From the NCBI RefSeq assembly GCF_022376445.1, contig NW_025955130.1, forward strand, positions 20,290 through 84,289: 64,000 nucleotides of DNA, written 5' to 3'. Origin of the DNA: Fomitopsis serialis. Lineage: Eukaryota; Basidiomycota; Agaricomycetes; Polyporales; Fomitopsidaceae. The notes under the pieces are model-generated. The model worked only from the letters and a program-made list of their open reading frames with translations. It made no database searches and was not told where the DNA came from. The position numbers and the translations under genes are program-made. How positions within the stretch are numbered: position 1 is the stretch's first letter; every line of letters begins with the position of its first letter. Below are positions 44,119 to 55,906 of the stretch, piece by piece.

Positions 44119-44587
44119 TCACGCCGCCTGTGCTGCGGCGGGTTGTATCTCGGCTTGCTTCGAAGCTTGCAGCTTTTCCCGCACCATCACTCGTATCCGC
44201 ATGCCCTCCCATCCTAGCAACTCGTGCCGCGTGTTGAGAACGTACTTGTCGATCCCTCCGTACTAAGACACGCCATAGGGTCAACATAAACGACGACGGT
44301 CACGCAGTGGGCATTCGACGCACCTTCTTGATCGTCTTCAACGCACACGTGGACACCTGCACTCGCACGAACTGTTGCAGCGCGTCGGAGAAGAACCGTT
44401 TGTTGTGGAGGTTCGGCAACCACGACCGCCGCGTTTTGTGCAGGGAGTGCGGCACGTTATTGCCATATTGCTTGGTCTTTCCGTGAAAAAGACCAAGTTG
44501 TGACCGCTTGAATGGTACACTGATGGCGTCCTTGAGCAAGGGCAAGGAGGCGAACATGGCGGATAGCGGACGAACAGACTGGAGCAT
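44119..44587 (-). CDS. Mitochondrial large-subunit ribosomal protein bL28m
   Basis: Structural protein of the mitochondrial ribosome (bacterial L28 homologue; MRPL24 in budding yeast). Two exons: the first from 44587 reads MLQSVRPLSAMFASLPLLKD, then VPFKRSQLGLFHGKTKQYGN, NVPHSLHKTRRSWLPNLHNK, RFFSDALQQFVRVQVSTCAL and KTIKK. The second, after an intron of about 60 nt (GTGCGTCG...CTTAG), reads YGGIDKYVLNTRHELLGWEG, MRIRVMVREKL and an Ala/Gln tail. The G-x-x-H-G-K and R-R-W-x-P-N-L L28 signatures are present. About 135 residues, normal for the family. No frame breaks. The N-terminal 20-25 residues may be a mitochondrial targeting sequence. Confidence 0.93.
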
Positions 44588-45118
44588 TAAGCGCGCGACG
44601 AAGCACTATGTACCCGGTTTCCTGATTAGGAAGTGCTTTACTTCGATCCAACCACCTCCGAGTACTCTCCGGGTCTTTCAGCCTCTTTCAGTTTCACTGC
44701 CAGTGCGTCGGTGCGGCCTTCGAATGATTCAATTTAAGTAAGTAGCATCAGCGGAATGTTGTTCCTTGAGGGAGATATGCTGCATGTAGTCGGGCTGTTC
44801 GTACAAACAGGTGTTGATGAGACGGTAGGGCCCAAACAAACACCTCACTGCAACCTCACTAGGGCACGTAAGTAGCATGTCCGTGTTTCCCCGACTCCTG
44901 CATACAAACCATTCGAACTGCAAAATCAGTGTATGGCTTAGTTCACTTCTGTAAGCGCAGGGCATCACAAATACAAGACCTTCATTGACGCCCTACAACG
45001 TCGCAATACACTCTACTGCACACAACACACATTTAAGCCCTACAACCAGTTACAACCAGAACGTACAACCGCGTAGTATCGCAACCCGTCGCAAAGGCAG
45101 CATTCCAAACCGGCCCTC
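44588..45118. other. Intergenic
   Basis: Promoter of the bL28m gene and 3' flank of the glutamic peptidase. Nothing else seen. Confidence 0.6.
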
Positions 45119-46029
45119 TCAGACGTACTTGACAGTGACGCTGCTGGAGCCGGTGGAGACAGAGGTAAGGACCTTGTTGTTCTGCTTGATGTCGATGATC
45201 GTCGCGCCCGACGGGCCAGTGGAGCCCGAGCCCGTCGACGCGGACGCGCTGGTGAAGGTGACCGTGCCGAAGTCGGCGAAGGGCACGAGCGAGCTGCCCT
45301 CCTCGTAGTCCTCGACGATCCACTCCGCGTTCTCCTCGCAGAGCGCGCTCGACGACGTGATCGACTTGGACACCGTCTTCCCCGTGCTCACGTTCTCGAT
45401 CACGGCCTTGCCGGCCGTGGTCGAGGAGGCGGTGACCGTCAGCTTGACGGTGTCGCCCGAGCTGAAGCTGATGCCAGAAAAATCGTACGCGTAGTCGGGG
45501 TACCACTCGTACCAGGCTGTCGAAGCGTACGCCGTCAGCTTTTGCGCTCGCGCAGACTGTGATGTAGTTAACGTACCATCGTACGAGACGGAGCCACCGT
45601 CCACGGTGAAGTCGACGCCGGTTTGAAGAATGGCGTTTCCGCAGGTGTCGCCGTCAATGCCGACCCAAGCAGAGGCAGAGTAGGAGCCAGAGCCACCCGA
45701 GGGAGTAGACGGCGTGGGCACAACGAAAGTACCCGTAACGGACTTGAAGGTGCCCTGTAATCACAAGGTAAGCCTGATGGTGCTGAACGATGGTTGCCAA
45801 CACGACGTACTGAGCTCTTCTCCCACACGGCGCCGGCCCAGTTAGAACTATACGAAACTTGCGAAACGTTGCTGAGCTCCTCCGGCTGCTCGACGAGCTG
45901 CATGGGGCGCGACATGTGCGAGCCCTCAGCGCGCCGTGCCAGACGATCCGCGAGGCGGCCCTTGGGGGCAGCTACGGCGGCGGTGGCGAGGAAGACGAAG
46001 CTGAAGAAGCTGGAGGCGAACATCTTCAC
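45119..46029 (-). CDS. Secreted glutamic peptidase, G1 (eqolisin) family
   Basis: Acid endopeptidase that uses a Gln/Glu dyad. Three exons from 46029. The signal peptide is MKMFASSFFSFVFLATAAVA, then a short prosegment (APKGRLADRLARRAEGSH). The mature part starts near SSNWAGAVWEKSS, joined through an intron (about 45757-45815) to GTFKSVTGTFVVPTPSTPSG. Then come SASAWVGIDGDTCGNAILQT (catalytic Gln in ILQTGVDF), a second intron (about 45518-45579), AWYEWYPDYAYDFSGI, FSSGDTVKLTVTASS, and ENAEWIVEDYEEGS (catalytic Glu). The end TIIDIKQNNKVLTSVSTGSS then VTVKYV is typical. About 262 residues, both catalytic residues present, no frame breaks. Confidence 0.93.
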
Positions 46030-47635
46030 GCAGGATGCAGGACGGGAGCGGGAGCAGGGGTGCGTCGACTCGAGAGACTTGTCAAGACCGAGGGCAACCT
46101 GGCGAACGTAGTACTGCTTGCCATAGCTTTATACCTGCAGCTGATGGAGCGCATGGCGCACAGCTTGCTGAATGCTGCTCATCGCCAGCTCGCCATATGA
46201 TGCCTCAGCGCTCAGCCTTGGCAAGGAGCTGGTGCAAAGGTACGCGGAAGCAGTCTCCCCTCCTGCGGCACGACGTGATTTTGGTCGCTCGAGGCAACCA
46301 CAACGGGAAGACACCAACCGGTGGTAGTTCCTAAAAAGACCGATAGGACCTAGAGCATGAGAGCCACGCGCATCACGTTGACAGAACCACTGGGTCGACG
46401 GCGCAACATGCATCCAGGAGGAAGGATGGACAACTAGGGCAACAGCTTCCTCCCAGGATCTACGGGACTCATAATGATGTGTACCGAAGTCAAGATTAAT
46501 CCACTCACATGCTCTGGGGCATCATGCGCGACGCACGCAGGGGATCACAACGAGGGCCGTCGGCCCCGATAACAAGCAACAGAACTGCTGATGGAGTCGT
46601 TGCCCGCATGAAACCGATGCATATGGTCTTCCGCCGATAAGACTGCACAATTGTGATCCCGCCTTCGGCGTCGACCGTTATGCTCGGGGAATGAACAGTA
46701 CAGCGTGGAAGTGTGAATTGCATCATGCTTCTGCAGGGAATGCCCTGAACTTGGCCTATGTAGTCTTCGTGAGTGCTCACGACATTCGAAGGCAGTAGTC
46801 AAGCATGCCTCACGGTCCTCACACGATCCCCGGCTTCTCTCTCCTGCCGAGCAGGTACATACCTGGTCGAGCATCCACGGTGTTCTGAGAACCGCGCATT
46901 AGCAATCGTCCGTACCGTTCTAGGCCGTCACCGGGCAAGAAAGGTTTTGGGTGCGGGCAGGTAGACGATTCAGAATGGGCGCCGCGAGCGGACGACCCCA
47001 AGCGATATCATTTTGAAGTCAGCCGCCGTTTGCAGAGCCACAAAGCAGACGTGTTCGAGGTGCCAGTTTGGCCTCTGTCAAAGTCGTCGAGGGGCCCCAC
47101 AGTTGCGCAGTGAAGGAAGGAGAATTTGCTTCTGCCTTGGGGAACCAATCAGCGAGGCAAGCGGACCGCCGGCAAGAGTATTAGCGTGATCTTAAATAGC
47201 GCAATGGATCGTCGTTGGATCGTCGATAGGCGACTTGAGGCTTTTTGGCTCACTCCTCGCACGAAGCACAATTGCCTGCGCGGGCAATGCCATATGGTCA
47301 TCTGTGATTGCGTGATGAGTAGACAACATCGAGATAGATCTGTAACCTACGTGAAAGCACGTCGCGTTACATGATGGTGAAAGGCGGTCCCATTGGGCAT
47401 GTACGGTCTGAGGAGACGAACGCGACCCCACGAAGGACTCACCAGGCGGTATGTACGACGACAAGGCGTGGACGACACCGGATCCAACTGACACGGACGA
47501 TACAATTATGCCAGGACCACACGACAACGGCGCCGTATCGTAACATTACATGAACCTAGAATAAGGCAGCCTGGGGCATGCAAGCTGTGAGTAGGCCGCT
47601 GGACAGAGCAACACTCGGTCACACCTGTGTACCGC
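46030..47635. other. Gene-poor interval of 1.6 kb
   Basis: Promoter of the glutamic peptidase (TATA at 46126-46134), then non-coding-looking sequence. Short frames on both strands have no family features. Confidence 0.5.
46126..46134 (-). promoter_or_regulatory. TATA box of the glutamic peptidase gene
   Basis: On the minus strand GTATAAAGC lies about 97-105 bp before the ATG at 46029. Good position for a fungal core promoter. Confidence 0.6.
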
Positions 47636-49017
47636 TCACCACTTGATCTCCGTCTGTGGCTCCTTGTCCATACAAATGCTCAGCTCCCAGTCGCTGACGC
47701 GCTTCGCCCACCGATACATCTTCACGCCGCCATAGCCTCCTCTCGGCCCCCGCATCTCCTGCAATATCTCCATAAAGACCTCAGGATTGTCGTTGAGCAG
47801 GAAGTACGCATCGACGGAGCGCTGCCTGTCATACGCCATGATGCTCGACGGTGTGTTGCCGAGCGACGCCTGCAGCTTCACGAGGAAGAGCCGATTGCCG
47901 TGCGGGTTCGGCGGGATGACAGAAGCGTCCAATTTGCGGACGGCGTTCCGACCGTCACTAGTGCGCGAACTGTGCTTGTTGAACGAGGCTGCATACATGC
48001 CCTCCAAGCCCGGTAAGACGGTCACGAATCGCGCGGTGTGCCAGGTCCCACCATTCAGTGCTCGGCAAACGCGTTTGTGGTTAGGCCAGTCCGCCTTTTG
48101 GCAGTCTGGATTAGAAGAATTAGCGCGATGTATGCGCACAGAACGAGGAGACACGCACCACTGCTACAGTACGCAACCGACTGACATTGCGAACAGCGAC
48201 TCGTAGTCTTTCTCCCACACAGAACGCAGCCCGTATCGTTGTTGAGCTTGCCTACGTCCTCGAAACTGAGCGGACCAAGCGGGAGCAGGAACGAGACTTT
48301 GAAGTTCTGCTCGGAAGACTCCTTCTTAGGCTTGTATGTACTCGACAGGAGTTTGGCGTTGATCGCTAAGATTTTCAGCAAGAGCTTCTGCTCGAGAGGA
48401 GTGCATTTGATATTGACCAGATATCCAGGCGAGTCCTGCTTGTCTTGCATTTGGTGCAGCCATTGCAGACCCTCCATCACGGTCGCCCGAGTGACAGACT
48501 GGTAGAGCAAGATGATCACTGGTGTATCCTTGTCGAGCTCCAAGACAGACAGCAGCTGTAAGTCTGATCTGTAAGCACTGAAAGACTGACATGCAACCGA
48601 GCGACATACTCGTATGTTAATGGCGCACTGCTCCGATTCAGGATCCTGCAAGACCATCCACCGGTGTCCCTCATCCCACCACCTCGCGATGCCCATGAGT
48701 GTCTGTCGAGCGTCGAGCATCGGGTTCTTGTACAATTCTGTCTCCTTGCCTTGCAGCTTTGCCTGATAGTTTTGTTGAGCCTCGTGGAAGTTACCCCGCC
48801 TCACACCCTCGTACACTTCGTGACCCGACGGCCATGTTGATAGAGTAGCTGGGTTCAGAGGAGGATCCGGGAGCACGTTTGAGACGAACTGTGCGCCGTT
48901 CAGGGCTTGTCTGAGCCGCTTCTGCAAAGCTTCATCTGGCAACTTGGTAGCGGGAGGCAGCTCGACGCCCATTCCCGACAGGATAGCCAAGGTCTCCTGG
49001 CGAGACAGAGAGTCCAT
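47636..49017 (-). CDS. MYND-type zinc-finger protein
   Basis: Start at 49017, MDSLSRQETLAILSGMGVEL. The N-terminal two thirds are a mostly helical region without a named domain that I recognise (YEGVRRGNFHEAQQNYQAKL, ARQTLMGIARWWDEGHRWMV, YQSVTRATVMEGLQWLHQMQ, LLKILAINAKLLSSTYK). It is followed by a MYND finger CVLCGRKTTSRCSQCQSVAY-C, joined across an intron (about 48085-48165) to DCQKADWPNHKRVC. All Cys/His ligands (CxxC, CxxC, YC, C, H, C) are visible. The C-terminal about 120 residues (FVTVLPGLEGMYAASFNKHS, SVDAYFLLNDNPEVFMEILQ) resemble the tails of other agaricomycete MYND proteins. Another intron with donor GTATGT lies near 48550-48615. MYND fingers bind proline-rich partners. No frame breaks. 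Confidence 0.83.
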
Positions 49018-49574
49018 ATTGGGCTAGAGCGACGTCGATCTTCAAGCTTCAAGCTTCAGGAGTTCTGTAGATATCGAAACGGTACAGAGTGAGTGGCAGT
49101 CGCGGATGACTCGATGACCGGGCTTCGAGTCGGGTCGGCCGCGGGATTCAAAAACGCGGTCACGTTACTGTAACCATTTGCTCGAGAGACGCGCCTGTCG
49201 TCTGGCCAATTTTCACTGTTCAGCCCGAGCATATATATCGCGATACTGTCGATTCCTCGTCTTCTCACTTGCGTCTCACCATCCCTACGTGGAAATCAGT
49301 CGAGTGCAACTCGTGGTAACTTGCTCGACTGCTCACCACGAAGCTATCAAGTAGTATACATGGCATGGCAACGTATTCAAGCTGGAGGTTTCTGGCGCGA
49401 CGGGTCCACGCATTCGAGTCCCAGTGCTCAAAGGGCCCATCATTAGTACTCAGGTCACACTTGCAATTTCCTAGACTCGTTTACGCTCTGTTGTCGATGT
49501 GCTGCTCGTGCATGCAATTGTTAGTACCAAGTCTCGTTCTAGAGTCCATGCGCATCCATTCCATAGTTGTACAA
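49018..49574. other. Intergenic
   Basis: Contains AGCATATATATCGCG near 49231 followed by a C/T-rich stretch on the + strand, which looks like a core promoter but has no clear gene behind it. Otherwise nothing. Confidence 0.45.
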
Positions 49575-52035
49575 TCACACGGTCTTGCTCTGGGAGATGG
49601 CCTTAAACTCGTTATCAAACTCTTCCATGGCATCGAGAGTCTCCGAGAGATGGCGATATCCGAGCTTCTCTCCACGGCTCTGCGCGAGCGAGGTCGCAGT
49701 CCTGGTAGCGTTCTTGATCTGACGCCCGTTCACCTCTCGGCTGACGAGATCGTCTAGCTCGTCCGCGGTGAGGTCCGCCGAGCCCACTTTCAGAAGGAAA
49801 GCCTGCCAGATCTTGTACTTGGCCTCCTTGCTCAGTTCTTGGAAGCGGAGAGCAACGTGGATGCGGGACAGGAAGGCTTGGTCGAAGGCCTTGACCCTGT
49901 TCGTAGTGAGGAACAGGATGCCGCGGTAGTACTCGACGTGCCGCAAACTAACACAAAGGCGAATCAGAAAAGCGCCTCGCAAGGATTCGTGCAGGCACAA
50001 CTCGGATGGGGTGACATACAACACTGCGACCATGGCGTTGCGTGACAGGTCATTCATAGCGCGCTGCTCTAGAAACACGTCGGCCTATGCCCATGACATC
50101 AGTACGGCTTAGATTAACGAGTCACTACCAAGCGGGATTACCTCGTCTATGAGCACGATGGCCCTCCAGCGCGCGGCCATACTGAAGACCCTCTTCAAAT
50201 TGGCGTCGACAGCGTCCGCTGACTCCCCGAGGTCCCCACCTCCAATCATGTACAGCGGCCTCCTGAGGTGCTCGCTAGTAGCCTCCGCGGACAGAGTCTT
50301 GCCGACTCCGGGAGGGCCGAAGAGGTTTATGACGAGACCTTGTCCCTTGCCTTTGACGAAATCGTCGAAGTTCAAGTTGGAGTTGTGTGCTTCAACGAGA
50401 GATCGCAGGAGGTCTCTTCGATTGCCCGATAGGACGAGGTTCGTGAACGGCTCATTGGACCATTCAATAGGTTGGACTTTCTCGACATTAAATTTGACTA
50501 GTGTACGAGCAATCAGTACTGGCAGTCTGCATGAATGCATGTATTAAGGACTCACGCCATAGCTTGTCAGATAGGCTGAAACCGTACAGCACCGGTGAGG
50601 CGAGGATTAGTTCATCGTCTGCCATGTGCTGATTCCGCGGGCTGGCCTTCTCGTCGTAATGCAAATCGACCTGGGTGTCAACTTCGGAATGCGAGATAAC
50701 TGACCCTTCTGGGGTGGCGGGGTCCTCCACTGCGACGATGACCTCAGGCATCGTCTGCTTGGGATTATGGCGCTTGAAGGCACCTGGTGTGATCCCGAGT
50801 CAGATCGTCTACAGCCGTGATAGCGCCAAGTGCGAGGTTTTACCTCGGTCGATCATCACCCTGGAGTCAATCTTGTCGACTCGCGTCAGCCATTACAGTC
50901 TGCATTGGAGGCATTGAATACTCACCTCGTATGTGGTCGAATTACGGACGGCAGTCCCTTCGTACTGCACATGGTGTACACCGTTGAGGTCGACCCATTT
51001 GCGCGCACGAGCAAGGAGGGCCCTCCTCAAATTTCCTTCGTCGCTGTGGTACCTCATCGGGTAGATAGGGAGCGTATTGATCTTCACAACTCCTTTGAAA
51101 CGCGGAACGTGCCACGTGCATTTGACCCTACCGAATCCCTCTGCAGACGTAGTAGTGTCGAGACCCTCGCAGTGTAGCGCATATCCACCAAGTGCTTTCT
51201 CGGAGCTCTTGAGTTGTAACGCGAGAGGCTCCCCGGTCGTGTCGTCTCTGCAGGTGAACAGCGTTTCGGGGATGAGAATCGCATAGAGGAGATCCGACGT
51301 GATCTCCTTCTGTGCCAGGAGGTCCGCGATCTGAGAGATGGTGACCCCGTGGTCTTCACGCAGATAGTTCAGGAGAGCATCAAGGCTCGCGAGTACGTCT
51401 TCCTCGTCACTGGTGCGGTTCACTCTTCCTTGCAACGTTTGATGATACTCCGTGAGCTGAGGGAAGAATCGGATCAACAGGTTGATTGGGAGCTGTCACA
51501 TCGTCAGCGAGTGAATCAAGGATGTGGAACGAACAACTCGGAGGGATACCTCAAGAGGATCGACCGTCCAGGAGAGCCCTGGGACTTCTCCGATGACGTC
51601 CTTGCAAGCTGTCCTCAGATAGGGACTTTTGATTGTCACTGCCACGGCCGGCTCTTCTCCTGGAACAGAGTCCGCAGAAAACTCGCGCACTACCACAAAG
51701 CAAAAAGACTGCCAGATATCGGAGCCTTCCGATGTCTTACCACCAGATAAAACCTGTGGGGTAGACTTGATCTTGGTGTCCTTGTATGTCCATACTCCGT
51801 TCTTCCTGTTGAAGAAATGATCGACTCGCTTGACACGCAAAGTCGGTGTGGGTCTGAGAGAACGGTGTCAGTCCGTCGATTCAAACCAGTCAAGAATATG
51901 TAACACCTAGGACTCGCATCCGCGCACAATCTAGCTTCATCGTCGCGTCCATGCGAGGGGGTATTTCCTTTCTTTATCTCGCACCACCTCCATCGTCGTC
52001 CCGTTCCTCCTTTCTCACCTTTTGCTATGTTCCAT
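49575..52035 (-). CDS. AAA+ ATPase with DUF7025-type N-terminus, tandem copy 1
   Basis: Predicted mechanochemical ATPase of unknown substrate, from a family enlarged in filamentous fungi. Suggested start at 52035 (MEHSKR, then a long intron); firm sequence begins at LRVKRVDHFFNRKNGVWTYK. The DUF7025-like region includes SFCFVVVREFSADSVPGEEP, SLDALLNYLREDHGVTISQI, YAILIPETLFTC and RFKGVVKINTLPIYPMRYHS. The middle is acidic. The AAA module: Walker A NLFGPPGVGKTLSAEATSEH, the following strand RPLYMIGGGDLGE, Walker B AIVLIDE then ADVFLEQRA, sensor-1 ILFLTTNRV, and an arginine finger-like AFLSRIHVALRF. The lid is KIWQAFLLKVGSADLTADEL and REVNGRQIKNATRTATSLAQ. About six introns. The protein ends AISQSKTV. 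Confidence 0.85.
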
Positions 52036-53354
52036 TTCAACACCATCGTTGAGATCGCTGGCCTCTGAGTTGTCTGTGCTCGGCTTCTTTGTTGCTACCA
52101 CGCGCCCGGCGACCGCAGCTGAGAGGAACGTGGTTTCAGCGGGCACACAGTCGCGTAAACTCTATCGACGGTCGATTCCTTTATACCTGCAGTGCGCCTA
52201 AAGAACCATATGACCCGATCTCTGTTAACGGAGATAGATGATACCGGAAGACACAGCCATTCCGCTCTTTGCAATGGCCTGTTCCATGGATATCTCATCA
52301 CAGTCAGACCTGCATTGGCCACACCGGTGTGCAAGAGTTGGCACAGATATGCAGAGGACTTGTCTGTCACTCGAATAAGTCACCGATATGCACAAGATAG
52401 ATACAGCACTTTACTCACCGCGCAGCACACCGCTATCGCGACCAGAAAGTATTTACAGTAGTTCCTCCGCAAGTCAATTGGTGGCCTGCTTCTCTGCCAA
52501 ATACCGCTTCATTTCACTAGGATGAGGGATGCTCCATGCTTCGCTGACGTTACCGATACACATGACTTGGCAGCGCATGGAACTCTGCGTAGTCTCGGGG
52601 CTACTCATGCGTGTGTAGAGTACGATGCGCATTAGGTGGAGTTGTGTTCTCGTGTCCTTCAAGTGAGACACATGCGCAGCATTGATGATTACGCACCAAA
52701 CCCACTATATGATACTGGCAGACTGCGTGTAGCTATTGACACGCGGCTAGGGGAGCTCACATTGACTCGGAGGTCGAGTAGCAGCTCATGCTCACGTCGT
52801 CCAACTCCCAGCCGAAGTAGTCGACGTCACCTAGCAATTCAGACATGCGAAAATGAGCTCTCAGATGACGCGCCATAAGTTCCACTAATGGGAAAACCAG
52901 ATTGACGGGGGCAGAATCACCGTCGAGGATGGAATCAAGGAAGACGAACTCTCGAACTCAGGCGCGGCCCGGAGGAGACACGGTCACGGCCGCGGGCCAC
53001 GGTACCGTGACCGCCGCCACCCGGCGTCAACGCGTCGACCGCGACACGGAAACCGTCCGTGGTGAGCCATACGGCTAACTTAGTGCTAAATGCTTGTATT
53101 CTAACGCGTCATAAGTCACGGCCAACCCGAGCACATAGGCAACGCAGCCTTAAAATGTCGCAGCCAGGATCCTTTCGCGTTCGATGAGTCGTGACTCGTT
53201 GGTTCCTTGAGTGTCCAGGTCTGAGATCTGAACGTTTGAATGTGAACATTGACGCCTGCTCTCGGAACCGGCAGATTCGAGAATAAGATTTCTCAAAACA
53301 AAATCAGGTGCTATTGGCGGTCTATGTACCGCGTGCAACCACGCCCAACAGCAC
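52036..53354. other. Spacer between the two AAA+ genes
   Basis: A TATA-like GGTATAAAGG (minus strand) sits near 52178, about 145 bp before the proposed ATG of copy 1. The rest (52200-53350) shows no supported gene. Confidence 0.5.
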
Positions 53355-55906
53355 TCACAAGCCACTGCGGGATATGGCATTGAACTCGCTCTCGAATTCT
53401 TCCATCGCATCTAGGGTTTCAGCGAGATGACTATACCCCAGCGTCTCTCCACGGCTCCTAGCCAGCGAGGTGGCCGTCCTGGTAGCGTTCTTGATCTGAC
53501 GCCCGTTGACCTCTCGACCGACGAGATCGTCTAGCTGCTCCGCGGTGAGGCTGTCCATCTTGACTTTATGGAGGAAAGCCTGCCATATCTTGAGTTTCGC
53601 TTCCTTGCTCAGATCCCGGAAATGAAGAGCAACGTGGATACGAGACAGGAAGGCTGGATCGAAGGCCGTGACCCTGTTTGTCGTCAGAAAGAGGATCCCG
53701 CGGTAATATTCGACATGCCGCAAACTTGCAGAACCATTAGTCAGGAGTGCGGCCGTGCTTGATAAGAACACGTACAAAACCGCGACCATGGCATTGCGTA
53801 ACAAGTCATGCATAGATCGCTGTTCCAGGAATACATCTGCCTAAGACTCCGGCGTCAGTACAGCTAGCACTGGCAGTAGATCAGTACACGAACATACCTC
53901 GTCTATGAGCACAATCGCCCCCCAGCGCGTAGCTATACTGAAGACGCGCTTGAGAGCAGTATCGACAGCGTTGGCGTCGGTACCAAGGTCACCGCCCCCG
54001 ATCATGTACAGCGGCCTCTTGAGGTGCTCGCTGGTCGCCTCCGCAGACAGAGTCTTGCCGACTCCGGGAGGACCGAAGAGATTGATGACGAGGCCTTGGC
54101 CCTTGCCTTGTACGAAATCGTCGAAATTGATGTTGGAGTTGTGCGCCTCTATGAGGGATCGCAGGAGCTCCCTACGATTGCCCGGGAGCACAAGGTTCGT
54201 GAAGGGCTCATCGGACCATACGATGGGGTGGATTTTCTCGACGTTGAACTCGACTAGTACACGAGAGATGAGTGGATGCATGAGCCTAAATGCTAGGTAC
54301 TCACGCCATAGCTTGTCGGAAAGGCTGAACCCGTACAGCACGGGTGAAGCGAGAATGAGATCGTTGTCTGGCAGTTGCCAACTGAAATACTGCGGGATAG
54401 TTGTCTCCCCAGCATCGGACGCCGCGTCCGGGTCGCGTGTCAGGGTGTATGCTCGTCTGATGTCTGAGTCCGGAATGGTTACTTCTGCTTGAATGACTCT
54501 GAACTCTGTCTGATCAACTTCCTCAGGCATGTCGTAGTTCGGATTATGGTGTCTGAACGCAGCTGCATCGTCGTCAGATCAAGACTCTGACAGCGACAGG
54601 TACGATCTCATCACCTCCGTCGATCATCACCCTGGAATCAATCTCGTCGCACAACGTCAGTGGATACAGCCTGCTCTGTGACTCTGCGCGACTCACCTCG
54701 TATTTCTTGCGATTATAGACAGCAATTCCTTGATACCGCACATGCTGCACTCCGTACAAGTCGATCCACTTGCGTGCCCGAGCGAGGAGTGCCGCCCTCA
54801 GACCTGCTTCATTGCTGTGGTACTTGATCGGGTACGCAGGCAACGTATTGATCTTCACTACCCCCTTGAAACGCGGAATGAACCGAGTGTGCTCGACCCT
54901 GCAGAATCCCTTCGCAGGTACAACATGCGCCAGATCAGAGTCAGCGACGTCGTCCAGCTCAACGTCCACGGCATCGATGCCCTCGCAGTAGAGCGTGTAC
55001 CCGCGAGCCCCTTTGTCGAACTGCTTGAGCTGTAGAGCGCGAGGCTCCCCCGTCGTCGCGTCCGTGCTGACGAGCAACGTGCCGGGGAGTAAGATGGCGT
55101 GGAGCAGATCCCAAGTTATCTCCTCGTGTGCCAGCAGGCTGGCAATCTGAGAGATGATGACTCCGTGGTCTTCGCGCAAGTAGCTGATGAGGATCTCGAG
55201 GCTGGCGAGCACCTCAGTGTCGTCATCGCTCGAGCGATCCGCGCTGTCTTCTGGTTCCTGAGAGTCGTCGCTCGGGCGGCTCGCTCTGTCTTCCAGTTCT
55301 TGGCGGTACTCTACGAGCTTGGGGAATGCCTGGATCAACTGATCGACTGGAAGCTGCGATCGAAAACGAGTCGGGGGGTGCAGTTGAGTATGACAGTCAA
55401 GCAACACGTACCTCGAGAGGGTCGGCCGTCCACGAGATGCCCGAGATCTCTCCAATGACGTCCTGACAAGCTGCTATCAAGTACGGACTCTTGATCGTCA
55501 CCGCGACGGCCGGCTCTTCTCCCGCACAAGTGGGCATCTGGCGCACTACCACGAAACAGAAGGACCGCCAGACGTCGGCGCCGTCCGCCGTCTTTCCACC
55601 GTGCAACACATGCGGGGTGGCCTGGACCTTGGTGTCCTCGTATGACCACATGCATGTATACATGTCGTAGACGTGATCGACCCGCTTGACCTGCAGACTG
55701 TACGCAGATGCGAGCCTGGGGAAACGTCTTGTGTTATTGGTTTACAGGTAACACCGAGCGAGGACTCACCCAGGAGAGCTTATGTCCACGCATGGTTCCG
55801 CCTCCGCAGGTGCGGGCGTGGGTGCAAAATAGGAGTACAGACTCCCCAGCCACGTCCATTGCGATTCTCCTTTCTCCTCCACTTCGTTTCCTGTATACTC
55901 TGTCAT
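53355..55906 (-). CDS. AAA+ ATPase with DUF7025-type N-terminus, tandem copy 2
   Basis: Paralogue of the preceding downstream gene, same orientation. The start at 55906 gives MTEYTGNEVEEKGESQWTWL, joined by an intron (GTGAGTCC...CCCCAG) to LASAYSLQVKRVDHVYDMYT. DUF7025-like region: SFCFVVVRQMPTCAGEEPAV, SLEILISYLREDHGVIISQI, HAILLPGTLLVSTDATTGEP, RFKGVVKINTLPAYPIKYHS. Relative to copy 1 it has an extra acidic insertion (DDSQEPEDSADRSSDDDTEV). AAA module: NLFGPPGVGKTLSAEATSEH, RPLYMIGGGDLGTD, AIVLIDE then ADVFLEQRS, ILFLTTNRVTAFDPAFLSRI and REVNGRQIKNATRTATSLAR. It ends NAISRSGL. Walker A, Walker B, sensor 1 and arginine-finger positions are all intact. About 780 residues. Confidence 0.88.
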
